Origin: Hominenteromicrobium mulieris
GTDB lineage: Bacteria > Bacillota > Clostridia > Oscillospirales > Acutalibacteraceae
Length of the DNA stretch: 64,000 nucleotides
Direction: 5' to 3'
Assembly: GCA_021029595.1 (NCBI GenBank)
Contig: JAJJOY010000002.1
Location: 390,910 to 454,909 of the forward strand
Shown here: piece after piece, positions 51,328-60,422 of the stretch
How the letters are laid out: each line of letters opens with the position of its first letter
Position numbering within the stretch: the first letter of the stretch is position 1
The notes under the pieces: model-generated
What the model was told of the DNA's origin: nothing
Databases searched by the model: none
What the model saw: only the letters and a program-made list of their open reading frames with translations
Program-made: the position numbers and the translations under genes

Positions 51328-52293
51328 ATGAAAGTTGCAATTTTAGGCACCTGGCACGTCCACACCAAAGAGTACACCACGGGTGTACTGAACAACCCGA
51401 ACGCGGAAGTCGCTGTAGTTTGGGACAACGACGCAGAGCGCGGCAAGAAGTTCGCCGATGAAATGAACCTGCCGTTCAACGCAAACCTTGACGCTGTACT
51501 CGGCGACGAGAGCATTGACAGCGTGGTCATCTGCACTGCGACCTGCGACCACCCGGAGATCATGATGAAGGTGACGGCGGCGAAGAAGAACATCTTCACC
51601 GAGAAGGTGCTCACCATCGACCCCAAGGACGCAGAGAAGGTCGCCGAGGCTGTGAAGGCTTCCGGCAAGGTATTTACGATCTCTTACCCGCACCGCACGT
51701 TCCCGACGCTGCGCGCGGTAAAAGCTTTGATGGACAGCGGCAAGTTGGGCCGTGTGACCTACGCACGCGTGCGCAACGTACACAACGGCAGCTCCGCAAA
51801 CTGGCTTCCCCCGCATTTCTACGATAAAGCACAGTGCGGCGGCGGCGCAATGATAGACCTTGGCTCACACCCGATGTACACGCTTTACTGGCTGCTGGGA
51901 GAGCCGAAATCCATTACCTCCACGTTCACGCAGGTGACGAACCGCGGCGTTGAGGATAATGCGGTTTCCGTCATCGAGTTTGCAGACGGCAAGATCGGCG
52001 TTTCCGAGACCGGCTTTGTCTCCGAGTGCAACCCGTACACGCTGGAAGTGAGCGGCACGGACGGCGCTGTGATGGTACACGGCGACAGCGTACAGTGGGG
52101 TGGCAAGGCGACCGAAGGCAAGTGGGTAGACCTTGAGCTGCCGGAAAAGGAGCCGCTGCCGATCGACCAGTGGATCGATGCTGTTGTAAACGGCAAGCCG
52201 TCTCCGTTCACGATTGACGAGGCTGTGATGCTGACCCGTTTGATGGACGGTGCTTACAAGGCATTTGAGACTGGCGCAAAGGCGACGTTCTGA
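51328..52293 (+). CDS. Gfo/Idh/MocA-family oxidoreductase
   Basis: 321 residues from ATG 51328 (AAGGAG ten bases upstream; a TTG at 51319 is too close). Rossmann start KVAILGTWHVHTKEYTTG, FTEKVLTIDPKDAEKV with the family Glu-Lys pair, and a C-terminal beta-sheet domain with AQCGGGAMIDLGSHPMYTLYW. NAD(P)-dependent oxidation or reduction of a sugar, inositol or similar substrate. It lies 23 bases after the zinc-ribbon gene and before a terminator, so the two may be cotranscribed. Confidence 0.9.
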   Translation: MKVAILGTWHVHTKEYTTGVLNNPNAEVAVVWDNDAERGKKFADEMNLPFNANLDAVLGDESIDSVVICTATCDHPEIMMKVTAAKKNIFTEKVLTIDPKDAEKVAEAVKASGKVFTISYPHRTFPTLRAVKALMDSGKLGRVTYARVRNVHNGSSANWLPPHFYDKAQCGGGAMIDLGSHPMYTLYWLLGEPKSITSTFTQVTNRGVEDNAVSVIEFADGKIGVSETGFVSECNPYTLEVSGTDGAVMVHGDSVQWGGKATEGKWVDLELPEKEPLPIDQWIDAVVNGKPSPFTIDEAVMLTRLMDGAYKAFETGAKATF

Positions 52294-52334
52294 TTTTAAT
52301 TCTTATTTTAATTCTTAAATAAAAAACTCTGAGC

Positions 52335-52373
52335 ACCCGCCGCGCGCATTTCCGTGTGCGGCGGGTCATTTTT
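52335..52373 (+). terminator. Terminator after the oxidoreductase gene
   Basis: ACCCGCCGC/GCGGCGGGT followed by CATTTTT. Confidence 0.85.
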
Positions 52374-52426
52374 AGGGCGAAGCCTGCGGTATCGCCTTAA
52401 CGTGTATTGGAAACCGGAGGGTCATT

Positions 52427-53788
52427 GTGGAAAAAGAAAACCATTCTGCAGAAAAGAAACCGATGCGGGAATACACCCCGTGGGACTATGTAAAGCCCGG
52501 CATTGCCATTGCCGCCTTTGCGGTGGGGCTGATTTTCGTACTGTTCAAGTTCGATGCGGTCTCGAAGGTGGGCGGCGTGCTCTTTAACGCGGTGAGCTCG
52601 TTTATTCTGGGCCTTTTTATCGCGTACATTTTAAATGTGTTTTTGAATCTGTTTGAGAACACGGTGTTCGGAAGGCTCACACGCAGTGACAACAAGGTGT
52701 GGAAAAAGCTGAAGCGCCCGGTATGCGTGGCGCTTTCCTATGCGGTGATCGTGCTCATCCTCCTCGCCATCACGCTGTATGTCGTGCCGGAGATTTTCAA
52801 GTCTTTAGAACTCATCGGCGAGACGGCACGCGTGAATATTCCGGTGTATGCAGACCAGATTGCCAAATGGGCAGACGAGCTTTCCAAGCAGTTTGACCTC
52901 GATTTTTCCACGATGGTGGATTCGTTGAATAACTTCAACTGGTCTTCGATTTTATCGGGCGCAACGGAGTTTACGACGAACTTTTTCAGCTCGCTTGTAA
53001 ACGTGACCGTGAATGTGGCGAGCGGCATTTTCACGTTTGTGCTCTCCGTTATCTTCTCCGCGTACTTCCTGACGAGCAAGGAGAGCCTGCTGCTTTCCTT
53101 AAAGCGTGTCTCCTATTCCCTGCTGCCGAAAAAGGTGGTGGCAACGCTGGCAGACATTGCGGTAACCTCGAACAACGTGTTTTCTTCCTTTGTGCGCGGC
53201 CAGCTGACGGAGTGTGTCATTTTAGGCTGCCTGTGCTTCATCTGCATGTCGCTTATCGGGTTTGACTACGCGCTGCTCATCTCGTGCATTGTGACGATCA
53301 CTGCGTTAATACCGATTCTCGGCGCGTACATCGGCTGCGGCATCGGCGCGTTTTTGCTGCTGATCGTAAACCCCATGGATGCTGTATGGTTCGTCATCTT
53401 CTTCATCTGCCTTCAGCAGTTTGAGGGCAACCTCATTTACCCGAAGGTCGTGGGCTCGACCATTGGTCTGCCGGGCGTGTGGGTGATGACCGCCGTGACG
53501 ATCTTCAGCAATTTGTTCGGCATTTTGGGCATTATTCTCGGCACACCGATTGCAGCGGTTCTATACACGGTGATGCGCCGCGTGACAACGAACCGCCTTG
53601 CGGCGCGCGGGCTTTCAAACGCTGATTTAGAACCGGGCAAATACCCATATCTGGAAAGCTCTCACTACGCGGCGGGGTATTCTAAGGGCCGCCCGCTGTG
53701 CGCCCCCGTTTTGGAACGCGCGGCAAAGAAAAAGGAACAGGGTAAAAAGCCGCTGTTCCCGAAGTTTAAAACGAGCAAGAAAAAGTGA
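52427..53788 (+). CDS. AI-2E family transporter (PerM/TqsA type)
   Basis: 453 residues from GTG 52427 (GGAGG upstream). About eight membrane segments with the large extracytoplasmic/cytoplasmic loop between the third and fourth; VSSFILGLFIAYILNVFLN, ITALIPILGAYIGCGIGAFLLL and QQFEGNLIYPKVVGSTIGLPG are typical. Members export autoinducer-2-like molecules or act as sodium/proton antiporters, so the function is open. Basic cytoplasmic tail. Single gene. Confidence 0.9.
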   Translation: MEKENHSAEKKPMREYTPWDYVKPGIAIAAFAVGLIFVLFKFDAVSKVGGVLFNAVSSFILGLFIAYILNVFLNLFENTVFGRLTRSDNKVWKKLKRPVCVALSYAVIVLILLAITLYVVPEIFKSLELIGETARVNIPVYADQIAKWADELSKQFDLDFSTMVDSLNNFNWSSILSGATEFTTNFFSSLVNVTVNVASGIFTFVLSVIFSAYFLTSKESLLLSLKRVSYSLLPKKVVATLADIAVTSNNVFSSFVRGQLTECVILGCLCFICMSLIGFDYALLISCIVTITALIPILGAYIGCGIGAFLLLIVNPMDAVWFVIFFICLQQFEGNLIYPKVVGSTIGLPGVWVMTAVTIFSNLFGILGIILGTPIAAVLYTVMRRVTTNRLAARGLSNADLEPGKYPYLESSHYAAGYSKGRPLCAPVLERAAKKKEQGKKPLFPKFKTSKKK

Positions 53789-53795
53789 TTTTTCG

Positions 53796-53826
53796 GCGCC
53801 GTACGGGAACCCGTACGGCGCTTTTT
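53796..53826 (+). terminator. Terminator of the AI-2E transporter gene
   Basis: GCGCCGTACGGG-aa-CCCGTACGGCGC with TTTTT after it. Confidence 0.92.
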
Positions 53827-53832
53827 ATATGC

Positions 53833-53878
53833 CAAAAGGCATACGGCAAAGCGTTTTTCGCTTACCGTATGCCTTTTG
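53833..53878. terminator. Second hairpin, probably the ridA terminator
   Basis: CAAAAGGCATACGG/CCGTATGCCTTTTG with an inner AGCG/CGCT; T-rich flanks on both strands. Confidence 0.7.
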
Positions 53879-53889
53879 TTTTGCGGAAA

Positions 53890-54264
53890 TTAAAGCGCTG
53901 CGATGACTTCCACTTCGACGAGGACGTTCTTCGGCAGGGTCTTGACGGCAACGCAGGAGCGTGCCGGCTTTTCGGTGAAATACTTGCCGTAGACGGCGTT
54001 GAACGCGGCGAAATCGCCCATATCGGCGAGGAAGCAGGTGGTCTTCACGGCGTTTTCAAACGTGGTACCGGCTTCTTCGAGGACGGCGGCGAGGTTCTTC
54101 ATGACCTGCTCTGCCTGCTCGGTGATGTCTGCACCGTGGATGTCGCCCGTTGCGGGGTCGATCGGAATCTGACCGGAGGTGAAGAGCATATTGCCGCAAA
54201 CGATGGCCTGCGAATACGGGCCGATGGCTGCGGGGGCTTTCTTTGTATCGATTTTCTTCAGCAT
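53890..54264 (-). CDS. RidA-family enamine/imine deaminase
   Basis: 124 residues from ATG 54264 (AAAGGAAG upstream). [34 protein letters not shown] and the signature [20 protein letters not shown], with the catalytic Arg and Glu region, are present. It hydrolyses reactive 2-aminoacrylate-type enamines formed by PLP enzymes, protecting metabolism. Last in line with the DUF4358 lipoprotein and TagH/TagG genes, although 85 bases separate it from the former. Confidence 0.95.
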   Translation of the reverse strand: MLKKIDTKKAPAAIGPYSQAIVCGNMLFTSGQIPIDPATGDIHGADITEQAEQVMKNLAAVLEEAGTTFENAVKTTCFLADMGDFAAFNAVYGKYFTEKPARSCVAVKTLPKNVLVEVEVIAAL

Positions 54265-54349
54265 GATATAACTTCCTTTCGTCACACGGCATCACGCCGC
54301 GTTTATATTCATCATAGCGATTTTTGGCGTTTTCGTCAAGTTTTGCTTT

Positions 54350-54859
54350 TTACTCGGCGAGGGCGTAGAATGCTTCGCTGTATTTTTCGGAATCGTCCGC
54401 CATGATGAGCAGGACAAGGTCGCCGACGCTTTCCACGCGCACGTCGTTCGGGTTGACATCCACGCAGATCCACTTGGCGGGGTTCGCGCTGCGGCGGATC
54501 TCCGCTTTCAGCTCGTCGATGTCGGTACCGTCCTTGACACGCATGAGGCAAACGGAAAACGCGATGGCGTTGATGAGCGGCTCGCTCGCGACGGCTTCTT
54601 CAAAATCGAGGTTTTCGACGCCGAAGTAATACGCAGACTGGTCTTTCGGAATCTCGACCGTGCCGACGCTGTTTTTGAGAAAATCGCGCTGCTCGTCATC
54701 GACATCTACGGTGTCATACAGGCGGTCTATAATCTCCGGCAGCGTGCCCGAGATGGTTTTGCCGCTGTCTGTTGTGCTGTTTCCGCTGCCGCAGGCGGCG
54801 CAGGCGAAAAGCAGTGTGAGCGCGAGCAAGAGCGCCGTAAGCTTTTTGGGTTTTCTCAT
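54350..54859 (-). CDS. DUF4358-type lipoprotein
   Basis: 169 residues from ATG 54859 (AAAGGAA upstream). Lipobox FACAACGSG after a short hydrophobic core. The mature part has AYYFGVENLDFEEAVASEP and KWICVDVNPNDVRVESVGD, which I recall as features of DUF4358. Function unknown; extracytoplasmic and membrane-attached. It starts 39 bases after the TagH-like gene. Confidence 0.72.
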   Translation of the reverse strand: MRKPKKLTALLLALTLLFACAACGSGNSTTDSGKTISGTLPEIIDRLYDTVDVDDEQRDFLKNSVGTVEIPKDQSAYYFGVENLDFEEAVASEPLINAIAFSVCLMRVKDGTDIDELKAEIRRSANPAKWICVDVNPNDVRVESVGDLVLLIMADDSEKYSEAFYALAE

Positions 54860-54898
54860 GGTAAATTTCCTTTCCGGTTTCAAAATCGAAGGGGTAGT

Positions 54899-55630
54899 TT
54901 AGTATTTTGTGGCGTAGTAGTCGATGGCTTCATCGATGGTGCCGTCAAACACGATCTTTCCGTTTTTCATCACGATACCGCGGGTGCAGAACGCTTTGGC
55001 AATCTCCGGCGAATGGGTGACGAACAGAAGCGTGATGTCGCCCTGCATGATCTCCTTCACCTTTTTGGTGCACTTATCGCGGAACGCGCGGTCGCCGACG
55101 GACAGCGCCTCATCGACGATGAGGATTTCCGGGTTGATGTTGACGCAGATGGAAAAACCGAGGCGCGCTTTCATACCGCTGGAATACGTGCGCACAGGCT
55201 GGTCAATGTATTCTTCGAGCTCTGCAAAATCAATGATGGCAGGCTCGAGCTTTGCGATGTCTTCATCGTTAAGGCCCAAAATGCGGCCCTTGAGGTAAAT
55301 GTTTTCGCGGCCGGTAAATTCCTGGTCAAAGCCGCTTGTGAGCTCCAGAAGCGCGCTGACGATGCCGTTGACGTAAATTTCGCCGCTTGTGGGGAACGTG
55401 ACGCCGGTGATCATTTTAAGCATGGTGGATTTGCCCGCGCCGTTGCGTCCTAAAATGGCGACGGCTTCGCCGCGCTCGACGGTGAGGTTCATATCGACGA
55501 CGGCGTGCTTTGTTTTGTGCGGCACGCTTTTGAAAAACAGCCCCAAAAGGCGACGGCGGCTGCTTGTATACAGTCTGTACGTTTTGCAGACATTTTTAAA
55601 ACGGATGGCAATGCTATTTTGTTCGCTCAT
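54899..55630 (-). CDS. Polysaccharide/teichoic-acid ABC exporter ATPase (TagH/Wzt type)
   Basis: 243 residues from ATG 55630 (AAGGAGG upstream). Walker A AILGRNGAGKSTMLKMI, signature in VRTYSSGMKARLGFSI, Walker B EILIVDEALSVGD, TLLFVTHSPE. FTGRENIYLKGRILGL is typical of Wzm/Wzt and TagGH ATPases. It has no C-terminal carbohydrate-binding or SH3 extension, so it matches the short TagH form. Works with the permease encoded 14 bases upstream. Confidence 0.92.
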   Translation of the reverse strand: MSEQNSIAIRFKNVCKTYRLYTSSRRRLLGLFFKSVPHKTKHAVVDMNLTVERGEAVAILGRNGAGKSTMLKMITGVTFPTSGEIYVNGIVSALLELTSGFDQEFTGRENIYLKGRILGLNDEDIAKLEPAIIDFAELEEYIDQPVRTYSSGMKARLGFSICVNINPEILIVDEALSVGDRAFRDKCTKKVKEIMQGDITLLFVTHSPEIAKAFCTRGIVMKNGKIVFDGTIDEAIDYYATKY

Positions 55631-55643
55631 GCTTTTGCCCTCC

Positions 55644-56492
55644 TTACAGTACATCCGCCATTTCGCTGCGGGTGCGGCGGTAGCTCCAGATGCCGAGTGC
55701 GTAAATGACGACGAGCCAGACGGCGAAATACAAAAGGCGCTTCGGCTGGTCAAAGAACCACGTGTGGTAAATGAAGCAGTTGCGGTAGCCGTTGCACAGG
55801 AACGTGACGGGATTCAGCATCAAAAGCTTATGCGCGAGGCCCTTGTGCATGGTATCGACCTGGAAAAGCACGCCGGAAAGCCAGAACACCGCTGTGACGA
55901 ACGATTTGACGAGGTTTGAGAAATCGGTGCTGATGGCGGCGATGGGCGCGGCAAACATAGCCCAGCCGGTGAAGAACAGGAAATTGCACAGCATGTAAAA
56001 CGGCAGTTGCACAAGGTAGATGGTCAATTCGTTGCCGGTGATAACGAAGATGAGGATGGTGATCATCATCAAGATGAGGTGCACAGAAAATTTGGAGATG
56101 CTGGTAAACGTCGGAATGGTGGAGACCGGGTATTTCATCTTGGTAACAAGATAGCGGTTTCGCAAAATACACTCGGTGCCAAGCGTGAGCATTTCGCTCA
56201 TATAAAACCACGGCACGATGCCGCTGATGAGCCACAGCACGAACGGGTAGCCCTCGATATCGCCGCCGCGGCGCAGGCCGACGGCAAATGCGAACCAGTA
56301 AACGAAAATCGTGACAAGCGGCTTGATGATGGCCCAAGACCAACCGAGTGCGGACGCACGGTATGTGCGGCGCAGGTCGGAGCCCGCAAGCTTAAAGATC
56401 TGTTTTCGGTAATCGATGTGATCCCGAACGATGGTGACGATGGTTTCACCCACCGAAGGTCTGGTGGATTTGATTTCAAAAGATGAGGCCAT
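55644..56492 (-). CDS. Polysaccharide/teichoic-acid ABC exporter permease (TagG/Wzm type)
   Basis: 282 residues; ATG 56492 after AAAGGAGG. ABC-2 permease with six membrane segments and amphipathic N-terminus; TYRASALGWSWAIIKPLVTI, PWFYMSEMLTLGTECILRN and LNPVTFLCNGYRN are characteristic. It would flip an undecaprenyl-linked wall polymer. No polymer-synthesis genes are next to it, so the substrate could be teichoic acid or another glycan; the LTA-synthase-like gene at 17 kb is far away. Confidence 0.92.
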   Translation of the reverse strand: MASSFEIKSTRPSVGETIVTIVRDHIDYRKQIFKLAGSDLRRTYRASALGWSWAIIKPLVTIFVYWFAFAVGLRRGGDIEGYPFVLWLISGIVPWFYMSEMLTLGTECILRNRYLVTKMKYPVSTIPTFTSISKFSVHLILMMITILIFVITGNELTIYLVQLPFYMLCNFLFFTGWAMFAAPIAAISTDFSNLVKSFVTAVFWLSGVLFQVDTMHKGLAHKLLMLNPVTFLCNGYRNCFIYHTWFFDQPKRLLYFAVWLVVIYALGIWSYRRTRSEMADVL

Positions 56493-56613
56493 ACAGGCCG
56501 CACCTCCTTTCCCGCGCAGCGCGCGTACCTAAAAAGGCATTCCGAAAATATGGTGGATAGGATAGGCTTACTGCCCGGCCTTCTTCCAGTCCGCAGGCAG
56601 TATCGCTTTTGCT

Positions 56614-56641
56614 ATTATACACGTTTTGCAGGAAAAATCAA
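56614..56641 (-). promoter_or_regulatory. Promoter of the TagGH operon
   Basis: TTGATT, 16-base spacer, TATAAT on the minus strand; the -35 box overlaps the end of the lipid-kinase gene. Confidence 0.65.
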
Positions 56642-57573
56642 CCGTTTTCGACACGCGGCGCGGCGATGCACACGGCATCCTTGACACAGCGGATGACGGT
56701 ATCGATGCCGCCTGCGGCGTATTCGCCGTCGATTGACCAATCAAAGCCCACTGCGGCATGCAGGCGGAACGTACTCGCGGAAGCGAAATCGATGTGCTTG
56801 TCCGAAAAATCGTTGTTTTTGAGCGCCAGAATGAGGCGGTGCAGATCAGGGAGCGTTTCCGGCTTGCGAATGAGAAGCATCTCAAGCTTGCCGTCGTTCA
56901 TATCGACGCTGTTTTCATCGTATTTCAACATGCCGCCGATGGAAAGCGAGTTGCTGAACGCGCCGAAAATGTACGTGCCCTCGAAAAATTTGCCGTCTGC
57001 CGTGACGGTGAGGGGCGTGGCGTCGAGCGCGTGGAGGTCCTTCATGCCCTCTAAGACATACGCGAAGTGGCCCAAAAGGCGCTTCATGGTGCGCGGCGTG
57101 GCGTAGGAGCACTTTGTAAATAAGCCGAACGACGCGACATAGGAAAAATAGCCGTCGCCGAATTTGCCGGCATCAATGAGGCGGTCTTCTGTTTCCGTAA
57201 AGCTCTTATAAGGATCTAAAAGATGTTTTTGAATGCCGAGCGTCTGGGCAAAATCGTTTGTGGTACCGGCGGGCAGATATGTGATGGGCGTGCGCAGTGC
57301 GCGGTGCAGCATGCCGTTTAAGACGGCGTTTAATGTGCCGTCGCCGCCGAGCACGACGACGCGGGCATAGTCGTTTTCTGCGAGCTTTGCGGTGTAGCCG
57401 CTTCCGTTTTCCGTTTCGGTCGTTTCAAAGCGGTCAACGGCGGCGCCGTTTTCCTTCAGCCATGCTTCAAGCTTATCGGCGGTATGCTCGCCGCCGATGC
57501 GGCCGGAAACGGGGTTGACGATCATTAAAATGTGCGCGCCGCGTACCGGCTCGTATTCCAAATTTTTATCCAT
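56638..57573 (-). CDS. Diacylglycerol-kinase-family lipid kinase (DgkB/YegS type)
   Basis: 311 residues from ATG 57573, eight bases after AAAGGG (GTG 57582 abuts the site). ILMIVNPVSGRIGGEHTA at the start, nucleotide motif VVVLGGDGTLNAVLNG, and YLPAGTTNDFAQTLG are diagnostic. It phosphorylates diacylglycerol, returning lipid released by LtaS-type reactions to phosphatidate, or another lipid. This links functionally with the LTA-synthase-like gene. Confidence 0.93.
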   Translation of the reverse strand: MDKNLEYEPVRGAHILMIVNPVSGRIGGEHTADKLEAWLKENGAAVDRFETTETENGSGYTAKLAENDYARVVVLGGDGTLNAVLNGMLHRALRTPITYLPAGTTNDFAQTLGIQKHLLDPYKSFTETEDRLIDAGKFGDGYFSYVASFGLFTKCSYATPRTMKRLLGHFAYVLEGMKDLHALDATPLTVTADGKFFEGTYIFGAFSNSLSIGGMLKYDENSVDMNDGKLEMLLIRKPETLPDLHRLILALKNNDFSDKHIDFASASTFRLHAAVGFDWSIDGEYAAGGIDTVIRCVKDAVCIAAPRVENG

Positions 57574-57672
57574 TTCTCTCACCCTTTACGCACAAATTTA
57601 TTCATAAACATTATACGCAAATACGGGAGAAAAACGGTGAACAAAATTTGAATTTAGAACACACAAACATAG

Positions 57673-57711
57673 AAAAAACGCCGCCATACGGGAAAAAGCC
57701 ATACAGCGGCG
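57673..57711 (-). terminator. Terminator of the acyl-CoA synthetase fusion gene
   Basis: CGCCGC/GCGGCG with a further paired inner part and TTTTTT on the minus strand. Confidence 0.85.
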
Positions 57712-57735
57712 CTTATGTGTCTATTCGGTTTAAAA

Positions 57736-60060
57736 TCAGCCCTTGAGCTCTACGCGGCGGATTTTACCGCTGATGGTCTTCGGCAGCTCATCGCGGAACT
57801 CAACGATACGCGGGTATTTGTACGGTGCGGTGTTCGTCTTGACGTAGGTCTGAATCTCTTTTTTCAGCGCTTCTGTGCCCTGCGTGCCCTTTGTGAGCAC
57901 GATGGACGCCTTGACGACCTGCCCGCGAATGGGGTCCGGAGCGCTGGTGACGGCACATTCGAGCACATACGGCAGTTCCATGATGACGGATTCGATCTCG
58001 AACGGCCCGATGCGGTAACCGGACGACTTGATGACATCGTCTGTTCTGCCGACATAGAAGAAGTAGCCGTCTTCATCGCGCCATGCGGTGTCGCCGGTGT
58101 GATATACGCCGCCGCTCCACGCTTCGCGGGTCTTCTCTTCGTCGCGGTAATAGCCCATGAAGAGGCCGCAGGGCGTGTGCTTATCGGTACGGATGACAAT
58201 TTCGCCCGTTTCGCCGACCGGCGCAGGCGTGCCGTCCGGCAGGATGAGGTCGACATCGTAAAGCGGGCTCGGGATGCCCATGGAGCCGCTTTTCGGCACG
58301 GAGCCGACCGGGTTGTAAATGGAAAGCGTGGTCTCCGTCTGGCCGAAGCCCTCATAAATGGAAAAGCCGGTGGCGCGCTTCCATTGCTCGTAGACTTCGG
58401 GGTTCAGGGCTTCGCCTGCCGTGGTGCTGTACTCGATGGAGGAAAGGTCATATTTGGAGAGGTCTTCCTTGATGAAGAAACGGTACATGGTGGGCGGCGC
58501 GCAGAACGTGGTAATGTTGTACTGCTTGAACATGGGCAGGATGTCGTGTGCATTGAACTTATCAAAATCATAAGTGAAAATGGGCGCTTCGCACATCCAC
58601 TGGCCATAGAGCTTGCCCCACAGCGCCTTGCCCCAGCCGGTATCCGAAATGGTGAAGTGCAGGCCCTCCGGGTTGACGTTGTGCCAGTACTTGGCGGTGA
58701 TGTAGTGTCCGAGTGCGTATTTATAGTTGTGTTCTGCGATCTTCGGGTAGCCCGTGGTGCCGGAGGTGAAGAACATGAGCATGGGATCACTGCCGCAGGC
58801 GGTGTCCTCTGTACGCTCAAACACGTCGCTCTGCTTTTCAACCTCGGCGTCGAAATCGAGCCAACCCTCGCGTGCGCCGTTTGCCATCATCAAAAATTCA
58901 ACGGTGCCGCAGCTTTCGGCGGCGCGCAAAGCTTCATCTGCGACCTGACCGTCCGGCGTGCAGACGAGCGCGCGCACGCCTGCGGCCTTGAAGCGGTAAT
59001 CGAGGTCGTGCTCCATTAAAAGGTTCGTTGCCGGGATGACGACGGCGCCGAGCTTATGCAGCGCCAAAATGGCGAACCAGAACTGGTAGTGGCGCTTTAA
59101 GATGAGCATGACTCTATCGCCGCGCTTAATGCCGAGGGACTTGAAGTAGTTTGCCGTCTTATTCGACATGCGCTTCATATCATTAAACGTGAAGCGCTTT
59201 TCCTCGTGGTGCTTGGAGACCCAGAGCATCGCAAGCTTATCCGGCTCTTTTTCCGCCATTTTATCGACGATGTCGAACGCGAAGTTGAACTTTTCTTCGT
59301 TCATGAAATCAATGGATTTTAAGATGCCGTTTTCGTCAAGCTCGGTGTGCACAAACGGGCTTGCGACCGTTTCGCGGTCGGCACGGTCCCGCTTGGCCTT
59401 TATGAGCGCCTCGAACGTGTCCTTTTCGGGCTTTTTCTCCTTCTGCGGGCGCATGACAACGGCGTATAAGGTACATTCCTCGCCACCGACGGCGATCATA
59501 CCGTGGGGCGTGCCGCTGTTGTAGTAAATGGAATCACCCTCGCCGAGTTCTTCGATGTGCGAGCCGATCTGCACGCGCATTTTGCCCTTGATGACGATGT
59601 CCATTTCCTGCCCCTGATGGGTGGAAAGCTTGATCGCAACCTTCTGCTCCGCCTCGTTATACGGCATGGTGACAAAAAAGGGCTCTGCCGTTTTGCCCTT
59701 AAAGAGCGGGGCAAGATTTAAATACTTAAAACCCTGACGGCGCGTAATGGGCAGGCCCTCGCCGCGGCGGGTGACGGTATATGTGGAAAGACGCGGGCTT
59801 GTGCCCTTGATGAGGTCTGTGGGGTCGATACCGAAGCGTTCTGCACATTTAAAAATAAACGTGAAGCTGAAATCATGCTCGCCGCTTTCAAAGCTGCGGT
59901 ATTCCTCCAGCGTGACGCCGGTGCGCTGCGCCATTTCTTCTTCGGAAAGGCCGATGATCTCGCGCATGGTGCGAATGCGCTCCGCCACCTCTGCGAGCTG
60001 TGCTTTCAGGTCTGTTTTTTCCGTTACGGGGGTTTGTGCTTCGTTTGCCAATTTCTTCAT
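57736..60060 (-). CDS. XRE helix-turn-helix - cupin - acyl-CoA synthetase fusion
   Basis: 774 residues from ATG 60060; AAAGGA abuts this ATG, so a TTG at 60051 with better spacing is possible. Residues 20-85: XRE helix-turn-helix (RIRTMREIIGLSEEEMAQR). Residues 110-190: cupin (STHQGQEMDIVIKGKMRVQI, GDSIYYNSGTPHGMIA). From 240: AMP-forming acyl-CoA synthetase of the medium-chain type with FFTSGTTGYPKIAEHN, YEGFGQTETTLS, YHTGDTAWRDEDGYFFYVGR and the catalytic Lys in KTISGKIRRVEL. It activates a carboxylic acid to its CoA ester; the regulatory part may sense the acid or adenylate. A T-box leader precedes it. The target acid is unknown. Confidence 0.93.
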   Translation of the reverse strand: MKKLANEAQTPVTEKTDLKAQLAEVAERIRTMREIIGLSEEEMAQRTGVTLEEYRSFESGEHDFSFTFIFKCAERFGIDPTDLIKGTSPRLSTYTVTRRGEGLPITRRQGFKYLNLAPLFKGKTAEPFFVTMPYNEAEQKVAIKLSTHQGQEMDIVIKGKMRVQIGSHIEELGEGDSIYYNSGTPHGMIAVGGEECTLYAVVMRPQKEKKPEKDTFEALIKAKRDRADRETVASPFVHTELDENGILKSIDFMNEEKFNFAFDIVDKMAEKEPDKLAMLWVSKHHEEKRFTFNDMKRMSNKTANYFKSLGIKRGDRVMLILKRHYQFWFAILALHKLGAVVIPATNLLMEHDLDYRFKAAGVRALVCTPDGQVADEALRAAESCGTVEFLMMANGAREGWLDFDAEVEKQSDVFERTEDTACGSDPMLMFFTSGTTGYPKIAEHNYKYALGHYITAKYWHNVNPEGLHFTISDTGWGKALWGKLYGQWMCEAPIFTYDFDKFNAHDILPMFKQYNITTFCAPPTMYRFFIKEDLSKYDLSSIEYSTTAGEALNPEVYEQWKRATGFSIYEGFGQTETTLSIYNPVGSVPKSGSMGIPSPLYDVDLILPDGTPAPVGETGEIVIRTDKHTPCGLFMGYYRDEEKTREAWSGGVYHTGDTAWRDEDGYFFYVGRTDDVIKSSGYRIGPFEIESVIMELPYVLECAVTSAPDPIRGQVVKASIVLTKGTQGTEALKKEIQTYVKTNTAPYKYPRIVEFRDELPKTISGKIRRVELKG

Positions 60061-60107
60061 TCCTTTCGTTTTGGTATGGCTATATCGATAGTTTTGGTGT
60101 TTTTCAT

Positions 60108-60360
60108 GCAAAAAACTCCGTCTCAAATCGCTTTGAGACGGAGTTGATCCGCGGTACCACTCAAATTGCCTGAAAAGGCCACTCACGGGCTCCCATGAAG
60201 CCCTATGCACTGACGCAGCATGGCGCGGAAAGCCCTACTCGGGTTCACTTTGGGGCTTTCAGCTCGGAAGGGATTGTGACAGGGCTTTTCGTATCGGCTT
60301 ACACCCGCCGCCGACTCTCTGAAACGGGAAAGCCCGCACTGTCTTCGTCATCGCTTTTAT
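60108..60360 (-). ncRNA. T-box leader RNA upstream of the acyl-CoA synthetase fusion
   Basis: On the minus strand: Stem I with GATGACGAAGACAGTG at its base, distal AGAGAG (60315-60320) before TCGGC-ggcgggtgtaa-GCCGA, specifier region GTCACAATCCCTTCCGAGC (60262-60280), the T-box sequence GAGTGGTACCGCGG (60149-60162), and a terminator AACTCCGTCTCAAA/TTTGAGACGGAGTT followed by TTTT. The antiterminator bulge UGGU pairs with a tRNA having A at position 73. The specifier codon is ambiguous: AUC (60272-60274) or AAU (60273-60275) are the best registers, and CAA is less likely. The tRNA-Asn in this window has G73, which favours AUC (Ile). Confidence 0.93.
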
Positions 60361-60371
60361 ATTTTCTCTGT

Positions 60372-60399
60372 ATTATATGAGGTATATCTGAAAAGACAA
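60372..60399 (-). promoter_or_regulatory. Proximal promoter of the T-box transcript
   Basis: TTGTCT, 16-base spacer, TATAAT on the minus strand; the start would be just ahead of Stem I. Confidence 0.65.
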
Positions 60400-60422
60400 A
60401 ACTTGTTTTTAGATATATTCTT

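Noticed and set aside
60262..60280. Asparagine as firm T-box specificity
   Set aside because: AAU is one possible register, but the UGGU bulge expects A73 and the tRNA-Asn encoded at 63534-63609 has G73, so it was left as an alternative.
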